Below are positions 17,317 to 27,042 of a DNA stretch of 64,000 bases, in pieces. The notes under the pieces are model-generated. The model had not been told where the DNA came from and made no database searches. It was given only the letters and a program-made list of their open reading frames with translations. A program made the position numbers and the translations under genes. How positions within the stretch are numbered: the first letter of the stretch is position 1; every line of letters begins with the position of its first letter. Source of the stretch: Gallibacter intestinalis (GTDB lineage: Bacteria > Bacillota > Clostridia > Peptostreptococcales > Anaerovoracaceae); contig NZ_JADCKA010000001.1 of the NCBI RefSeq assembly GCF_014982745.1, positions 1 to 64,000 on the forward strand, given 5' to 3'.

Positions 17317-18493
17317 AAAGGTCAATGCGATAATCGCAATAGTGGCAGCAATTCTGGTCTGGGCCTTTGTGGTGGGTATGGTGAACCCGGGAGTTACCAA
17401 AAGATTTACGGATATTCCGGTTCAGCTTATCAATCAGGACAGTTTGACTCAGGATGGTCTTGCTGTGGATTCCACGGATATCACTTCTATAGATGTCACT
17501 CTTTCCGGTGATAGGGCGGACATAAATAAAATAGAGGAAGGAGATATTCAGGTCACAGCCGATCTCTACGGTAGACACGAAGGCAGCAATTATGTGAGCC
17601 TTGAAGTGCAGCTGCCGAGAGGCATAAGCCTTGATAGTCGCTCCGAAGACCGGATACTAATAAACATCGGGCAATTGGTAACAGCAGAAAAGTCGGTAGA
17701 GGCTAAGTTGACAGGTGAGGTTGCCGCTGATACTGAAATGAGCGGTGCTGAGGTAGATCCTGAGACCATGACCATATATGGAACAAGAAAGAATGTGGAT
17801 AAGGTAGATAGAATTGAAGCGGTGGTAAATGCAAAGCTTCTTAATTCCGATGAATCCACCCACGATGTAGCTGTAAAGCCTGTGGACAGTTCCGGTAAGG
17901 AAGTGGCATATGTGACAACTTCCAGAGAAACGGCGTCGGTGACGGCAAGTTTGATTAACTTCAAGGAAGTTCCTCTTAAGGTGGATACCACAGGAAGCCT
18001 GCCGGAAGGATATGAACTGGAGGGCATAAGTGCTCCTGATACCGTACACATCGAAGGAAGTGCAGAGGATTTAAGTGAAATAACTTCCGTTACGGCGGAT
18101 GATATAGATATCAGCGGAATTACTGAGGATACCAGAGTAAGACTGAGCATAAATCTGCCGGAAGGCGTAAAGATTAAAGATAGTGACAGACTTTATGCCA
18201 CGGTAAATGTCCGTGGACCTAGCACCGGTGAATTTACATTCGCAGGAAATGAAATACAGATTGAAGGCCTCCAAGAGGGCTTGGGCGCTTCTATAACTGA
18301 TAGTGTTCAAGTGTCAATCAGCGGAGCGGCCTCATCGGTAAGCGGGTTAACTAAGGAAGACATAATAGTTACGGTGAATGTGACAGGACTTTCTGAAGGA
18401 GAACACAGTGTTCCTGTTTCTGTTACCGCTGAAGGAAATGCTACCGTAGAAGCATCACCTTCTACAGTGATGGTGGTAATTACGAGCAATTAA
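17303..18493 (+). CDS. cdaR: CdaA regulatory protein with YbbR repeats
   Basis: The 396-residue protein has one N-terminal membrane anchor (about 7-27) and extracellular YbbR-type beta repeats thereafter. CdaR binds CdaA and modulates its cyclase activity. AGGAGG lies 8 bp before the ATG, inside the cdaA gene. The large extracellular part is Ser/Thr/Glu-rich, as usual. Confidence 0.92.
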   Translation: MLQNKKVNAIIAIVAAILVWAFVVGMVNPGVTKRFTDIPVQLINQDSLTQDGLAVDSTDITSIDVTLSGDRADINKIEEGDIQVTADLYGRHEGSNYVSLEVQLPRGISLDSRSEDRILINIGQLVTAEKSVEAKLTGEVAADTEMSGAEVDPETMTIYGTRKNVDKVDRIEAVVNAKLLNSDESTHDVAVKPVDSSGKEVAYVTTSRETASVTASLINFKEVPLKVDTTGSLPEGYELEGISAPDTVHIEGSAEDLSEITSVTADDIDISGITEDTRVRLSINLPEGVKIKDSDRLYATVNVRGPSTGEFTFAGNEIQIEGLQEGLGASITDSVQVSISGAASSVSGLTKEDIIVTVNVTGLSEGEHSVPVSVTAEGNATVEASPSTVMVVITSN

Positions 18494-18516
18494 AAATAGT
18501 TTTGAAAGGAAATGAT

Positions 18517-19872
18517 ATGGGAAGATTATTTGGAACAGATGGCGTAAGAGGAGTAGCAAACTCTGAACTTACTCCGGAACTGGCATTTAGTCTAGGTAAG
18601 GCAGGTGCCTATGTGCTGAGCAAGGAATCAGAAAAAAAACCGACATTTCTCATAGGAATGGATACAAGAATATCTGGCGATATGCTGGAAAATGCCCTTT
18701 CGGCAGGGATACTTGCTGTGGGAGGAGATGTTATAAAGGTGGGGGTACTTCCTACACCTGCCATTGCCCATTTGGTTAAGCACTATGATGCAGATGCCGG
18801 TATAGTTATATCAGCATCTCATAATCCTTATGAATATAACGGAATTAAATTCTTCAACAGCGAAGGGTTTAAACTGGATGACAGCATCGAAGAGGAAATA
18901 GAAGATATAATCCTTAGACAGATTGATGTGAACAGTCATATCACCCATGATCAGATAGGTAAATGTAGAGAGGCTGATGATAACGCTTTAGATATATATG
19001 TGAAGTTTCTGGAAAGCACAGCTGATTTCACCCTTAAGGGCAGAAAGATAGTTTTAGACTGTGCTAACGGAGCTGCATATCAGGCTGCCCGCATGGTCTA
19101 TGACAGGTTGGGAGCCAATACAGTGACAATTGGTGTAAACCCTAATGGTACAAATATAAATGACGGCTGCGGATCTACCCATCCTGAGCTTCTTCAGGAA
19201 GCGGTTATAAGGGAAGGTGCTTTTATCGGTCTTGCCTATGACGGTGATGCGGACAGACTTATTGCCGTTGACGAAAAGGGAAGAATAATAGACGGTGACA
19301 AGCTCATCTGCATATGTGCAAAGATGCTAAAGGAAGAGGGTAGGTTAGCAAAGAATCTGGTTACAGGTACAGTGATGAGCAACATCGGATTTCATAAATA
19401 TCTCAAAGATATGGGATGTGAAACCAGAGCCACAGATGTGGGTGACAGATATGTTCTTGAGGATATGCTTAAAACCGGCGGCATTATCGGCGGTGAGCAA
19501 TCGGGACATATAATATTCCTGGATAAAACTACAACAGGAGACGGTATACTCTCGTCTATTCAGCTGGTTAGAGCCGTACTCAAGTCGGGAAAGAATGCAT
19601 CGGAACTTTCCGATGAAATAAAAATATACCCACAGGTTCTCGTAAACGCCAAAGTTACCAATGAGAATAAAAAGAGGTATACGGAAGACGAAGAAGTGGT
19701 AAAAGCCTTTGACGAGGTAAGTGCAAAGTTGGGTGATACGGGAAGACTTCTCGTAAGGCCGTCCGGAACTGAGCCCCTTGTCAGAGTTATGATAGAAGGA
19801 GAGGATACCGAATCCATAACTGAAATGGCCGAAGAACTTGCGGATATGCTCTCGAAAAAATTCGGATGTTAA
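18517..19872 (+). CDS. glmM: Phosphoglucosamine mutase
   Basis: The 451-residue alpha-D-phosphohexomutase interconverts glucosamine-6-P and glucosamine-1-P. It starts MGRLFGTDGVRG, has the phosphoserine loop ISASHNPYEYNGIK, the metal loop DGDADR and the C-terminal RPSGTEPLVRVM phosphate site. The ATG at 18517 follows GAAAGGA; the in-frame TTG at 18502 overlaps that site and is rejected as start. Confidence 0.96.
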   Translation: MGRLFGTDGVRGVANSELTPELAFSLGKAGAYVLSKESEKKPTFLIGMDTRISGDMLENALSAGILAVGGDVIKVGVLPTPAIAHLVKHYDADAGIVISASHNPYEYNGIKFFNSEGFKLDDSIEEEIEDIILRQIDVNSHITHDQIGKCREADDNALDIYVKFLESTADFTLKGRKIVLDCANGAAYQAARMVYDRLGANTVTIGVNPNGTNINDGCGSTHPELLQEAVIREGAFIGLAYDGDADRLIAVDEKGRIIDGDKLICICAKMLKEEGRLAKNLVTGTVMSNIGFHKYLKDMGCETRATDVGDRYVLEDMLKTGGIIGGEQSGHIIFLDKTTTGDGILSSIQLVRAVLKSGKNASELSDEIKIYPQVLVNAKVTNENKKRYTEDEEVVKAFDEVSAKLGDTGRLLVRPSGTEPLVRVMIEGEDTESITEMAEELADMLSKKFGC

Positions 19873-19896
19873 AATGTAAATTAGGAGGAAAGAAAT

Positions 19897-21726
19897 ATGT
19901 GCGGAATCGTTGGATATGTTGGAAGCGACAGCGCAAAGGAAAAGATTATAAACGGACTTAAAAGTCTGGAATACAGAGGCTATGACTCTGCGGGAATAGC
20001 CTTGGATATTAATGGCAAAATAGAAGTGAGAAAACAGGTAGGCGGTATAAGCAACCTGGAAAAAATAATCGATGATGACAGTTTTGACAGCGGTGTAGGT
20101 ATAGGCCATACGAGATGGGCCACCCACGGAGCACCATCTACTGTCAATGCCCATCCCCATATCAATATGGATGGAAGCATAGCTGTAGTCCACAATGGCA
20201 TAATCGAAAACTACACTGAAATAAAGGAAAGGCTTATAGCAGAGCACGGTATTGAATTCAGGTCAGAAACGGATACGGAGGTTATAGCTCAGCTTATAGG
20301 TGTTCTTTACGAAGGAGATCTTTACGAAGCTGTTACAAAGGCCGTCTCCCAGATGAGAGGGGCATATGCCGTAGCTGCCATGGCTGCCGATGAGCCTGAT
20401 AAGCTGGTGGCGGTAAGAAAGGATGCACCGCTTATTGCCGGTATCGGAAAGGGATGCAATTTTATCGCTTCCGATATTCCTGCATTGCTTAAGTATGTTA
20501 GAGAAATCTATCTTATCGAAAACAACGAGACCCTTGTTGTAACAAAGGATGATATAAAGATATTCGATGAGGACGGCAACAGGGTAAAAAGAGATGTGTT
20601 CCATGTTACATGGGATGCAGATGCTGCGGAAAAGGGCGGATATGAGCATTTTATGCTTAAGGAAATCCATGAGCAGCCGAAGGGCCTTGAAGATACATTA
20701 AATAAGAGACTTAAGGATGGAAATATCATCAATCTTGATGGCATCAATATGACAAAGAAGGATATTGAAGGCTTTAACAAGGTATATATTGTAGCCTGCG
20801 GTACAGCCTATCATGCGGGATTAGTTGGTAAGGCTGCCATTGAAAAGATGGCAAGGATTCCAGTGGAAGTGGATGTTGCTTCCGAGTTCAGATATAGGGA
20901 TCCTTTTGTGGATGAAAGCACTTTGTTTATCGCCATCAGCCAGTCCGGTGAAACCCTCGACACTCTGGCTGCTTTGAGAGAAGCAAAGAGCAAGGGGGCA
21001 AGAATTCTTTCCGTTGTCAACGTAGTGGGAAGCTCTGTGGCAAGGGAATCAGACGATGTGTTCTACACTTGGGCAGGCCCTGAAATTTCCGTGGCTTCCA
21101 CAAAGGCATATACAACGCAGCTCATGTGTATGTATCTGCTTGCCCTTTATATGGGAAAGGAAAAGGGAACCATCGACGGAACATATTATGCCAAGGTTAT
21201 TGAAGAGCTTAAGACTATTCCTGAAAAGTTACAGCATATATTGGATAAAGAAGGGGATATAGAAAAGCTTGCGGATATATTCTATAAGAGAGAACAGGTA
21301 TTCTTTATCGGAAGAGGCCCTGACTCTGGCGTAGCATATGAAGGTTCTCTTAAACTCAAGGAAATTTCGTATATAAATTCCTTTGCCATTGCAGCAGGTG
21401 AGCTTAAGCATGGAACAATTGCGCTTATAGAAGACGACACACTTGTAATCGCTTTGGCGACTCAGGACGCCCTCTTTGAAAAGATGGTTTCAAATGTAGA
21501 GGAAATCAAAGCGAGAGGGGCAAGGGTTATTGCCATCGCCAAGGAAGGAAATACGGAAATAGAAAAGAAGGCGGATATAGTTATTTACATTCCGCAGTGC
21601 ATGGATGAGCTGACACCGCTGCTCAGCGTGGTGCCGCTCCAGCTGTTTGCGTATTTTGTGGCAAAAAACAGAGGATGTAACATAGATAAACCTAAAAACC
21701 TGGCAAAATCGGTAACGGTGGAATAA
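19897..21726 (+). CDS. glmS: Glutamine-fructose-6-phosphate aminotransferase
   Basis: The 609-residue enzyme makes glucosamine-6-P. The N-terminal Cys2 glutaminase (MCGIVGYVG) is followed by two SIS isomerase domains and ends AKSVTVE, as in the family. The gap to glmM is 24 nt, so there is no room for the glmS ribozyme found upstream of glmS in many Firmicutes. AGGAGG precedes the ATG. Confidence 0.96.
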   Translation: MCGIVGYVGSDSAKEKIINGLKSLEYRGYDSAGIALDINGKIEVRKQVGGISNLEKIIDDDSFDSGVGIGHTRWATHGAPSTVNAHPHINMDGSIAVVHNGIIENYTEIKERLIAEHGIEFRSETDTEVIAQLIGVLYEGDLYEAVTKAVSQMRGAYAVAAMAADEPDKLVAVRKDAPLIAGIGKGCNFIASDIPALLKYVREIYLIENNETLVVTKDDIKIFDEDGNRVKRDVFHVTWDADAAEKGGYEHFMLKEIHEQPKGLEDTLNKRLKDGNIINLDGINMTKKDIEGFNKVYIVACGTAYHAGLVGKAAIEKMARIPVEVDVASEFRYRDPFVDESTLFIAISQSGETLDTLAALREAKSKGARILSVVNVVGSSVARESDDVFYTWAGPEISVASTKAYTTQLMCMYLLALYMGKEKGTIDGTYYAKVIEELKTIPEKLQHILDKEGDIEKLADIFYKREQVFFIGRGPDSGVAYEGSLKLKEISYINSFAIAAGELKHGTIALIEDDTLVIALATQDALFEKMVSNVEEIKARGARVIAIAKEGNTEIEKKADIVIYIPQCMDELTPLLSVVPLQLFAYFVAKNRGCNIDKPKNLAKSVTVE

Positions 21727-22976
21727 TGAATAAATATGAAGTTAAGGATATGGCTCTGGCGCCGTCAGGCCACAGAAAAATAGAATGGGTAAAGGCAAAT
21801 ATGCCGCTGCTTTCCGCTTTGGAAAAGGAATTTGAAGTAACAAAGCCCTTTGAAGGAATAAAGATTTCCCTTTCCATACATATGGAAGCTAAAACGGCAT
21901 ATCTGTGCAAGGTGCTGGCTGCAGGAGGTGCGATTCTCTCCGCCACAGGAAGCAATGTGCTCAGTACTCAGGATGATGTGGCCGCTGCTTTAGCTGACGA
22001 CGGCATAAGCATATTTGCTATTCACGGAGCAGATCAGGAAACATACAACAGACATATTGAAATGTGTCTTGAGCAGAAATCAAATATTATCATCGATGAC
22101 GGCGGAGATCTGGTGAGCATGCTTCACAATGAAAGACCTGACCTGGCAGAAGAAGTTTGGGGAGGATGCGAAGAAACTACGACGGGAATTATTAGACTCA
22201 GAGCTATGGAAAAGGAAGGTGCTCTTAAATTCCCTATGGTTGCCGTAAACGATGCCGACTGTAAGCATCTTTTCGACAACAGATACGGAACAGGACAGTC
22301 TGTTTGGGACAGCATTATGCGTAACACTAATCTTATTGTGGCAGGCAAGACCGTTGTGGTTGCAGGTTACGGTTGGTGCTCAAGGGGCATAGCCATGAGG
22401 GCGGCATCCTTGGGAGCCCAAGTTATAGTAACTGAGATTGACCCTATTAAGGCCATGGAAGCTAAAATGGATGGTCATAGTGTAATGACTATGGGACAGG
22501 CGGCGCCTTTGGGAGATATTTTTGTTACTGCTACAGGCTGCGCAGGAACAATCCGCATGGAGCATATGGAAAAAATGAAGAATATGGCTATTTTAGCCAA
22601 TGCAGGACATTTCAATGTGGAAATAGATATGCAGGCCCTTGAGGAGCAAGCTGTTTCTAAAAAAGAGATGAGAAACAACATTATGGGCTACACCCTTAAA
22701 AACGGAAACACCGTAAATGTGCTTGCTGAAGGAAGGCTTGTAAATATAGCCGCAGCCGACGGACATCCTGCGGAAATCATGGACTTGAGTTTTGCGGTTC
22801 AGGCCATGAGCGCCATGTATATAAAGGATAATTATAAAAATCTTGAAAACAGGGTAATCGATGTTTCTGCGGAAATAGATGATGTTATCGCTAGAAGAAA
22901 ATTGGCGGCATGGGGCATTGAAATCGATACATTGACAGAAGAACAGGAAAAGTATTTAAACAGCTGGAAGCTTTAA
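21726..22976 (+). CDS. ahcY: Adenosylhomocysteinase
   Basis: The 416-residue enzyme hydrolyses S-adenosylhomocysteine to adenosine and homocysteine using bound NAD. The NAD loop reads VAGYGWCSRGIAMRA, the variant seen in archaeal and Thermotoga-type enzymes rather than GYGDVGKG. The substrate region HMEAKTAYLCKVLAAGGA is intact. Its ATG shares bases with the glmS stop codon, so it is co-translated at the end of the glm operon. Start and length are normal for the short (non-insert) form. Confidence 0.93.
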   Translation: MNKYEVKDMALAPSGHRKIEWVKANMPLLSALEKEFEVTKPFEGIKISLSIHMEAKTAYLCKVLAAGGAILSATGSNVLSTQDDVAAALADDGISIFAIHGADQETYNRHIEMCLEQKSNIIIDDGGDLVSMLHNERPDLAEEVWGGCEETTTGIIRLRAMEKEGALKFPMVAVNDADCKHLFDNRYGTGQSVWDSIMRNTNLIVAGKTVVVAGYGWCSRGIAMRAASLGAQVIVTEIDPIKAMEAKMDGHSVMTMGQAAPLGDIFVTATGCAGTIRMEHMEKMKNMAILANAGHFNVEIDMQALEEQAVSKKEMRNNIMGYTLKNGNTVNVLAEGRLVNIAAADGHPAEIMDLSFAVQAMSAMYIKDNYKNLENRVIDVSAEIDDVIARRKLAAWGIEIDTLTEEQEKYLNSWKL

Positions 22977-22994
22977 TAGATAAAGGAAAAGGAC

Positions 22995-23570
22995 ATGAAT
23001 TTGGATTTTGACAGCATAGAAAAGGAGCTTAAAAGGGCACTTGATGAGATATTTCAGGTGTCTGACATAAAAAAAGGTGATATCTTTGTTGTGGGCTGCT
23101 CCACCAGCGAAGTTGAAGGAGTCAAAATAGGACAGGGCTCTAGCATGGAGGTTGCAAAGGTGATATTTGATACTGTATACCCCTATCTTAAAGAGAAGGG
23201 TGTATATCTGGCGGCCCAGTGCTGTGAACATCTCAATAGAGCGATTATCATGGAAAGGGATGCGTTAAAGCCTTGGGAAGAAATCGTAAATGTGGTGCCT
23301 CAGCTTCATGCGGGAAGCGCCTTTGCCACAACAGCCTATAGCAGATTTGAGGACCCTGTGGCGGTGGAAACGGTTAAAGCCTCTGCCGGAATGGACATAG
23401 GGGATACTCTTATAGGAATGCACCTTAAGGCGGTTGCGGTTCCTTTGAGAATTAAAACAAAGAGCATAGGAAACGCTCATCTGTGCTGTGCCAGAACAAG
23501 ACCTAAATACATAGGCGGAGAAAGAGCCGTATATGACGAAAAACTCTCCGGCGGGGAAATCCGAAGATAA
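22995..23570 (+). CDS. YwlG/TIGR01440 family protein of unknown function
   Basis: The 191-residue protein matches the conserved Firmicute family represented by B. subtilis YwlG (DUF436), with VGCSTSEVEGVKIGQGSS, the AAQCCEHLNRA segment and a C-terminal NAHLCCARTRPKYIGG. The conserved Cys/His suggest an enzyme or metal site, but no activity is established. It is the last gene before a bidirectional terminator. Confidence 0.85.
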   Translation: MNLDFDSIEKELKRALDEIFQVSDIKKGDIFVVGCSTSEVEGVKIGQGSSMEVAKVIFDTVYPYLKEKGVYLAAQCCEHLNRAIIMERDALKPWEEIVNVVPQLHAGSAFATTAYSRFEDPVAVETVKASAGMDIGDTLIGMHLKAVAVPLRIKTKSIGNAHLCCARTRPKYIGGERAVYDEKLSGGEIRR

Positions 23571-23591
23571 CTAAAAGATAATCAAAAGAGA

Positions 23592-23633
23592 ATAAAAAGC
23601 CATCTTCACGAGAAAATGAAGATGGCTTCTTTA
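23592..23633. terminator. Bidirectional terminator
   Basis: An 11-bp stem AGCCATCTTCA / TGAAGATGGCT is flanked by A-rich and T-rich tracts. It serves the plus-strand YwlG gene and the convergent minus-strand flavoprotein gene. Confidence 0.85.
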
Positions 23634-23647
23634 TGCCGTTAAAGACT

Positions 23648-24514
23648 TTATTTGTTTTGTGATCGCACAAATTTGATAGCTGAAGTAGCAGCTTCCGCAC
23701 CTTGATATACGGCCTTTGCCACCTGTAGCATTCCCGGGGTGCAGTCGCCTGCAGCATAAAGGCCCGGTATATTTGTTGCCATTTCTCCGTTCACGGCAAT
23801 TTTAGTACCTTCGGTTACTGCCCCTAACTTTCTTGCAAGATCAGAACTTCCTGCGGTGCCTATGGCTACGAATACTCCTGAAACATCGAGGGCTTTACCG
23901 TCTTCAAACACAACGGAAGAAAGCAGTTCTTCTCCTGTCAGCTCTTTTATCTTGCCTGTATCAACGCTTATATTTGTGACTGAATCCGGCAAGGAGAATT
24001 CAGGAGTCTGCCCGTCGGTGAGAATGGTTACGCTTTCTACAATTGGAGAAAGCTCCATAGCTTCGTGAAGGGCATATGTGCCGGAACCTAGCACTGCCAC
24101 ATTTTTTCCGCGATGGAAAAATCCGTCGCACACGGCGCAGTAGCTTACACCGCGACCTTCAAATTCCGAAAGTCCTGGCAGCGGCGGAGCCTTTCTTGCT
24201 GAACCAGTGGATATAATTACAGCTTTTGCCTTGTACTGGGATTTTTCGCCCGTTACAATAAAATCACCGTCAAAACCAAGGCCGACTACTTGATCCTCTT
24301 TGATTTCGATTCCAAGTTCCTTGGCCTGGGCAATTCCTTTTTCGTACAGCTCATCGCCAGGTATGGAGCCGCCGTAGTAGTTTTCTATCATATGGGCCTT
24401 AAAAAGTGCGCTTTGACCGGAAGATACAACCAAGGTATCCATTCCGGCTCTTGCCGCATATAAAGCTGCGGATATTCCCGCAGGGCCGCTTCCTATAATC
24501 AATATATCAGTCAT
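23648..24514 (-). CDS. Thioredoxin-reductase-like flavoprotein
   Basis: The 288-residue protein has the FAD loop IIGSGPAGISAALYAARAG, a redox CAVC (in YCAVCDGFF) and the C-terminal FAD segment YAAGDCTPGM. The second nucleotide loop reads VLGSGTYALHEA and the HRRxxxR motif that binds the NADPH 2'-phosphate is absent (ILTDGQTPEF at that place). Such variants include ferredoxin-linked thioredoxin reductases of Clostridia. No thioredoxin gene is adjacent. Its electron donor is therefore uncertain. Confidence 0.82.
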   Translation of the reverse strand: MTDILIIGSGPAGISAALYAARAGMDTLVVSSGQSALFKAHMIENYYGGSIPGDELYEKGIAQAKELGIEIKEDQVVGLGFDGDFIVTGEKSQYKAKAVIISTGSARKAPPLPGLSEFEGRGVSYCAVCDGFFHRGKNVAVLGSGTYALHEAMELSPIVESVTILTDGQTPEFSLPDSVTNISVDTGKIKELTGEELLSSVVFEDGKALDVSGVFVAIGTAGSSDLARKLGAVTEGTKIAVNGEMATNIPGLYAAGDCTPGMLQVAKAVYQGAEAATSAIKFVRSQNK

Positions 24515-24640
24515 ATGATTACCTCCTCTGTTATATAGATATTATATACACATAAAATGGGAAAAAACACATAAATATAGAAATTGAACCGGGTTTGTTA
24601 TATAATCTATAAAGTCGGAAAGGACAAAGGAGAAAGAAAA

Positions 24641-25366
24641 ATGAACATTCTTGAAGGAAAGGTTATGGGAGTGATTGGCGGCATGGGACCGCTGGCCACA
24701 AATGTGTTCTACGATATGGTTATTGAAAAGACCGAAGCGGAACGGGACCAGGATCATATAAATATGATAATACTCAGTCATGCCACAATGCCGGACAGAA
24801 CGGCGGCCATAAAGGAAGGCAAAACTGATGAGATATTTGAAAAATTGCTAAAGGACGCCAGGTTCCTTGAAGAAAGTGGAGCATGTTGCATAGCTGTTCC
24901 CTGTAACACTTCCCACTATGTTTTGGGATGGGTACAGGAAAATGTAAATATACCGATAATCAATATGATAGATGAAGCGGCGCTGATGGTTAAGGAAGAT
25001 GTCGGTTCCGGAATCGGAAAATACGGAGAAAAAGTCAAGATTGGCGTAATGGCCACCGACGGAACTATTGAAATGGGGCTTTATCAGAAAGCTTTAAAAG
25101 CACAGGGGCTTGAACCTGTTGTGCCTTCTTCGGAAAACCAGAAAAAGGTTATGAAAATAATCTACGAAGGCGTTAAGAAAGGTCAGCCGGTAAAACCTGA
25201 GGACTTTAAAGCGGTAGCCGATGAGTTTAAGGAAAAGGGTTGTGCAAAGGCTCTGATGGCATGTACGGAGCTTTCCGTTTACAAGATAAAGGAAGGCCTT
25301 GATGATTACTACATTGATGCCATGGAGGCACTGGCAAAGAAAGCGATAGAGATCTGCGGAAAATAA
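24641..25366 (+). CDS. Aspartate/glutamate racemase family protein
   Basis: The 241-residue cofactor-independent racemase has both catalytic cysteines in context: VPCNTSHY (first half) and MACTELSV (second half), with the N-terminal GVIGGMGPLAT loop. It likely makes D-Asp or D-Glu; the substrate is not decided by sequence. The ATG at 24641 follows AAAGGAGA; a longer reading from 24584 would begin at a non-ATG codon without a site. It is 20 bp upstream of gltX. Confidence 0.87.
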   Translation: MNILEGKVMGVIGGMGPLATNVFYDMVIEKTEAERDQDHINMIILSHATMPDRTAAIKEGKTDEIFEKLLKDARFLEESGACCIAVPCNTSHYVLGWVQENVNIPIINMIDEAALMVKEDVGSGIGKYGEKVKIGVMATDGTIEMGLYQKALKAQGLEPVVPSSENQKKVMKIIYEGVKKGQPVKPEDFKAVADEFKEKGCAKALMACTELSVYKIKEGLDDYYIDAMEALAKKAIEICGK

Positions 25367-25386
25367 CTGATGAAAGGAATATAAAT

Positions 25387-27042
25387 ATGAGCGTAAAAAT
25401 GGCGGAACTACTCTTTCCTGAAGTGAAGGAAAGACCTGAAGATATTGAAAAGAGATTTCCTAAAAGAGAGCTTGCTCCGGGAGCGAGAGTTACAAGGCTT
25501 GGTCCGAGCCCTACAGGTTTCATTCACCTGGGCAACCTTTACGGAGCCTTCGTGGACGAGAGATTAGCTCACCAGAGTGAAGGTGTATTTTACCTGAGAA
25601 TAGAAGATACAGATGATAAGAGATATGTTGAGGGAGCCGTTGAAACGATTATCGATAGCCTCGATTTCTTTGGCATAAGATTTGACGAAGGAGCCACAAA
25701 GGAAGGCGAAGTCGGAGCTTACGGACCTTATCATCAAAGCCAGAGAGCTGAAATCTACCATGTTTTCGTAAGGGAATTGGTGGAAGAGGATATGGCGTAT
25801 CCGTGCTTTTTGACAGAGGATGAAATTGCAGCCATCAGACAGCAGCAGGAAGATGCCAAGGAAATGACCGGTATCTACGGAAAATATGCAAAATACAGGG
25901 ATATAACCCCTGAAGAAGCAGAAGAAAAGATAAAGGCAGGCATGCCTTATGTTATGAGACTTAAATCCGATGGAAAACCTGGAGAGGAAGCTACGGCTAT
26001 AACTGTGGAGGACGGCATCAGAGGTACTCTGACAATGCCGGAAAACTTCCAGGATGTGGTTATATTAAAGACAAACGGTATACCTACATATCATTTTGCC
26101 CATGTGGTAGACGACCATCTTATGAGAACTACCCATGTGGTAAGAGGCGAAGAATGGCTTTCCACGCTACCGGTTCATGTGGAGCTGTTTAATAAGTTGG
26201 GATTTGAACTTCCTGTTTACTGCCATACAGCGCAGCTTATGAAAATAGGCGAAGATGGAAATAAGCGTAAGCTTTCCAAGAGAAAGGATCCAGAACTGGC
26301 CTTGGATTATTACAGGCAGGCAGGATATCATCCTCAGGCGGTAAGGGAATATCTCCTTACGATTCTCAACTCCAACTATGAGGAATGGAGAAAGGAAAAT
26401 CCGGACAGCGATGCCGATGAGTTTGAATTTACCATGGAAAAGATGTCGAATTCAGGAGCGCTGTTTGATATAAATAAACTTAACGATGTATCCAAGGATA
26501 CCCTTGTAAGAATTTCCGCAGCAGATCTGTATGACTTCTTAAAGGAATGGGCAGAAAAATATAGACCTGAAATACTGTCTTACATCACTGAAGATAGGGA
26601 ATACATGCTTAAGATTCTCGACCTTGGCAGAGACGGCAACAAGCCGAGAAAGGACTTTATAACTGCTGGTCAGATGTTTGATTTTGTAAGTTATTTCTTT
26701 GATGACTTCTTTAAAATCGAGGATGAGATACCGCAGGAGGTTACCAAGGAAGATGCCAAAGCAATTTTGGAAGGATATCTGGCAACCTATGACCATAATG
26801 ACGACCAGAGCGGATGGTTTGAAAAGATAAGAACCATGGCCGCGGAAATGGGATATGCGGCAAAGCCTAAGGACTACAAAAAACATCCTGAAGAATATAA
26901 GGGTCATGTGGGTCATGTGAGCACGGTTATCAGAATTGCTGTTATGGGAAGAAGCCAGTCTCCTGATGTATGGGAGATTCAGCAGATTCTCGGCGAAGAA
27001 AGAACTGTAGCAAGAATAAAGGCGTTTAAAGATGCTATCTAA
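25387..27042 (+). CDS. gltX: Glutamyl-tRNA synthetase
   Basis: This class I synthetase has the HIGH-type PSPTGFIHLGNL and KMSKS-type KLSKRKDPE motifs. At 551 residues it is longer than the usual 480-500, mainly through a 35-residue N-terminal lead (up to ELAPGARVTRLG) and a longer anticodon-binding half. It may charge tRNA-Glu only or also tRNA-Gln. It overlaps the next gene by 11 bp. Confidence 0.93.
   Translation: MSVKMAELLFPEVKERPEDIEKRFPKRELAPGARVTRLGPSPTGFIHLGNLYGAFVDERLAHQSEGVFYLRIEDTDDKRYVEGAVETIIDSLDFFGIRFDEGATKEGEVGAYGPYHQSQRAEIYHVFVRELVEEDMAYPCFLTEDEIAAIRQQQEDAKEMTGIYGKYAKYRDITPEEAEEKIKAGMPYVMRLKSDGKPGEEATAITVEDGIRGTLTMPENFQDVVILKTNGIPTYHFAHVVDDHLMRTTHVVRGEEWLSTLPVHVELFNKLGFELPVYCHTAQLMKIGEDGNKRKLSKRKDPELALDYYRQAGYHPQAVREYLLTILNSNYEEWRKENPDSDADEFEFTMEKMSNSGALFDINKLNDVSKDTLVRISAADLYDFLKEWAEKYRPEILSYITEDREYMLKILDLGRDGNKPRKDFITAGQMFDFVSYFFDDFFKIEDEIPQEVTKEDAKAILEGYLATYDHNDDQSGWFEKIRTMAAEMGYAAKPKDYKKHPEEYKGHVGHVSTVIRIAVMGRSQSPDVWEIQQILGEERTVARIKAFKDAI

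Noticed and set aside
19345-20247. Minus-strand open frame of 300 codons inside glmM-glmS
   Set aside because: It lies wholly antisense to two confidently identified genes, has a Cys/Tyr/Phe-rich composition typical of reverse frames and no ribosome site.
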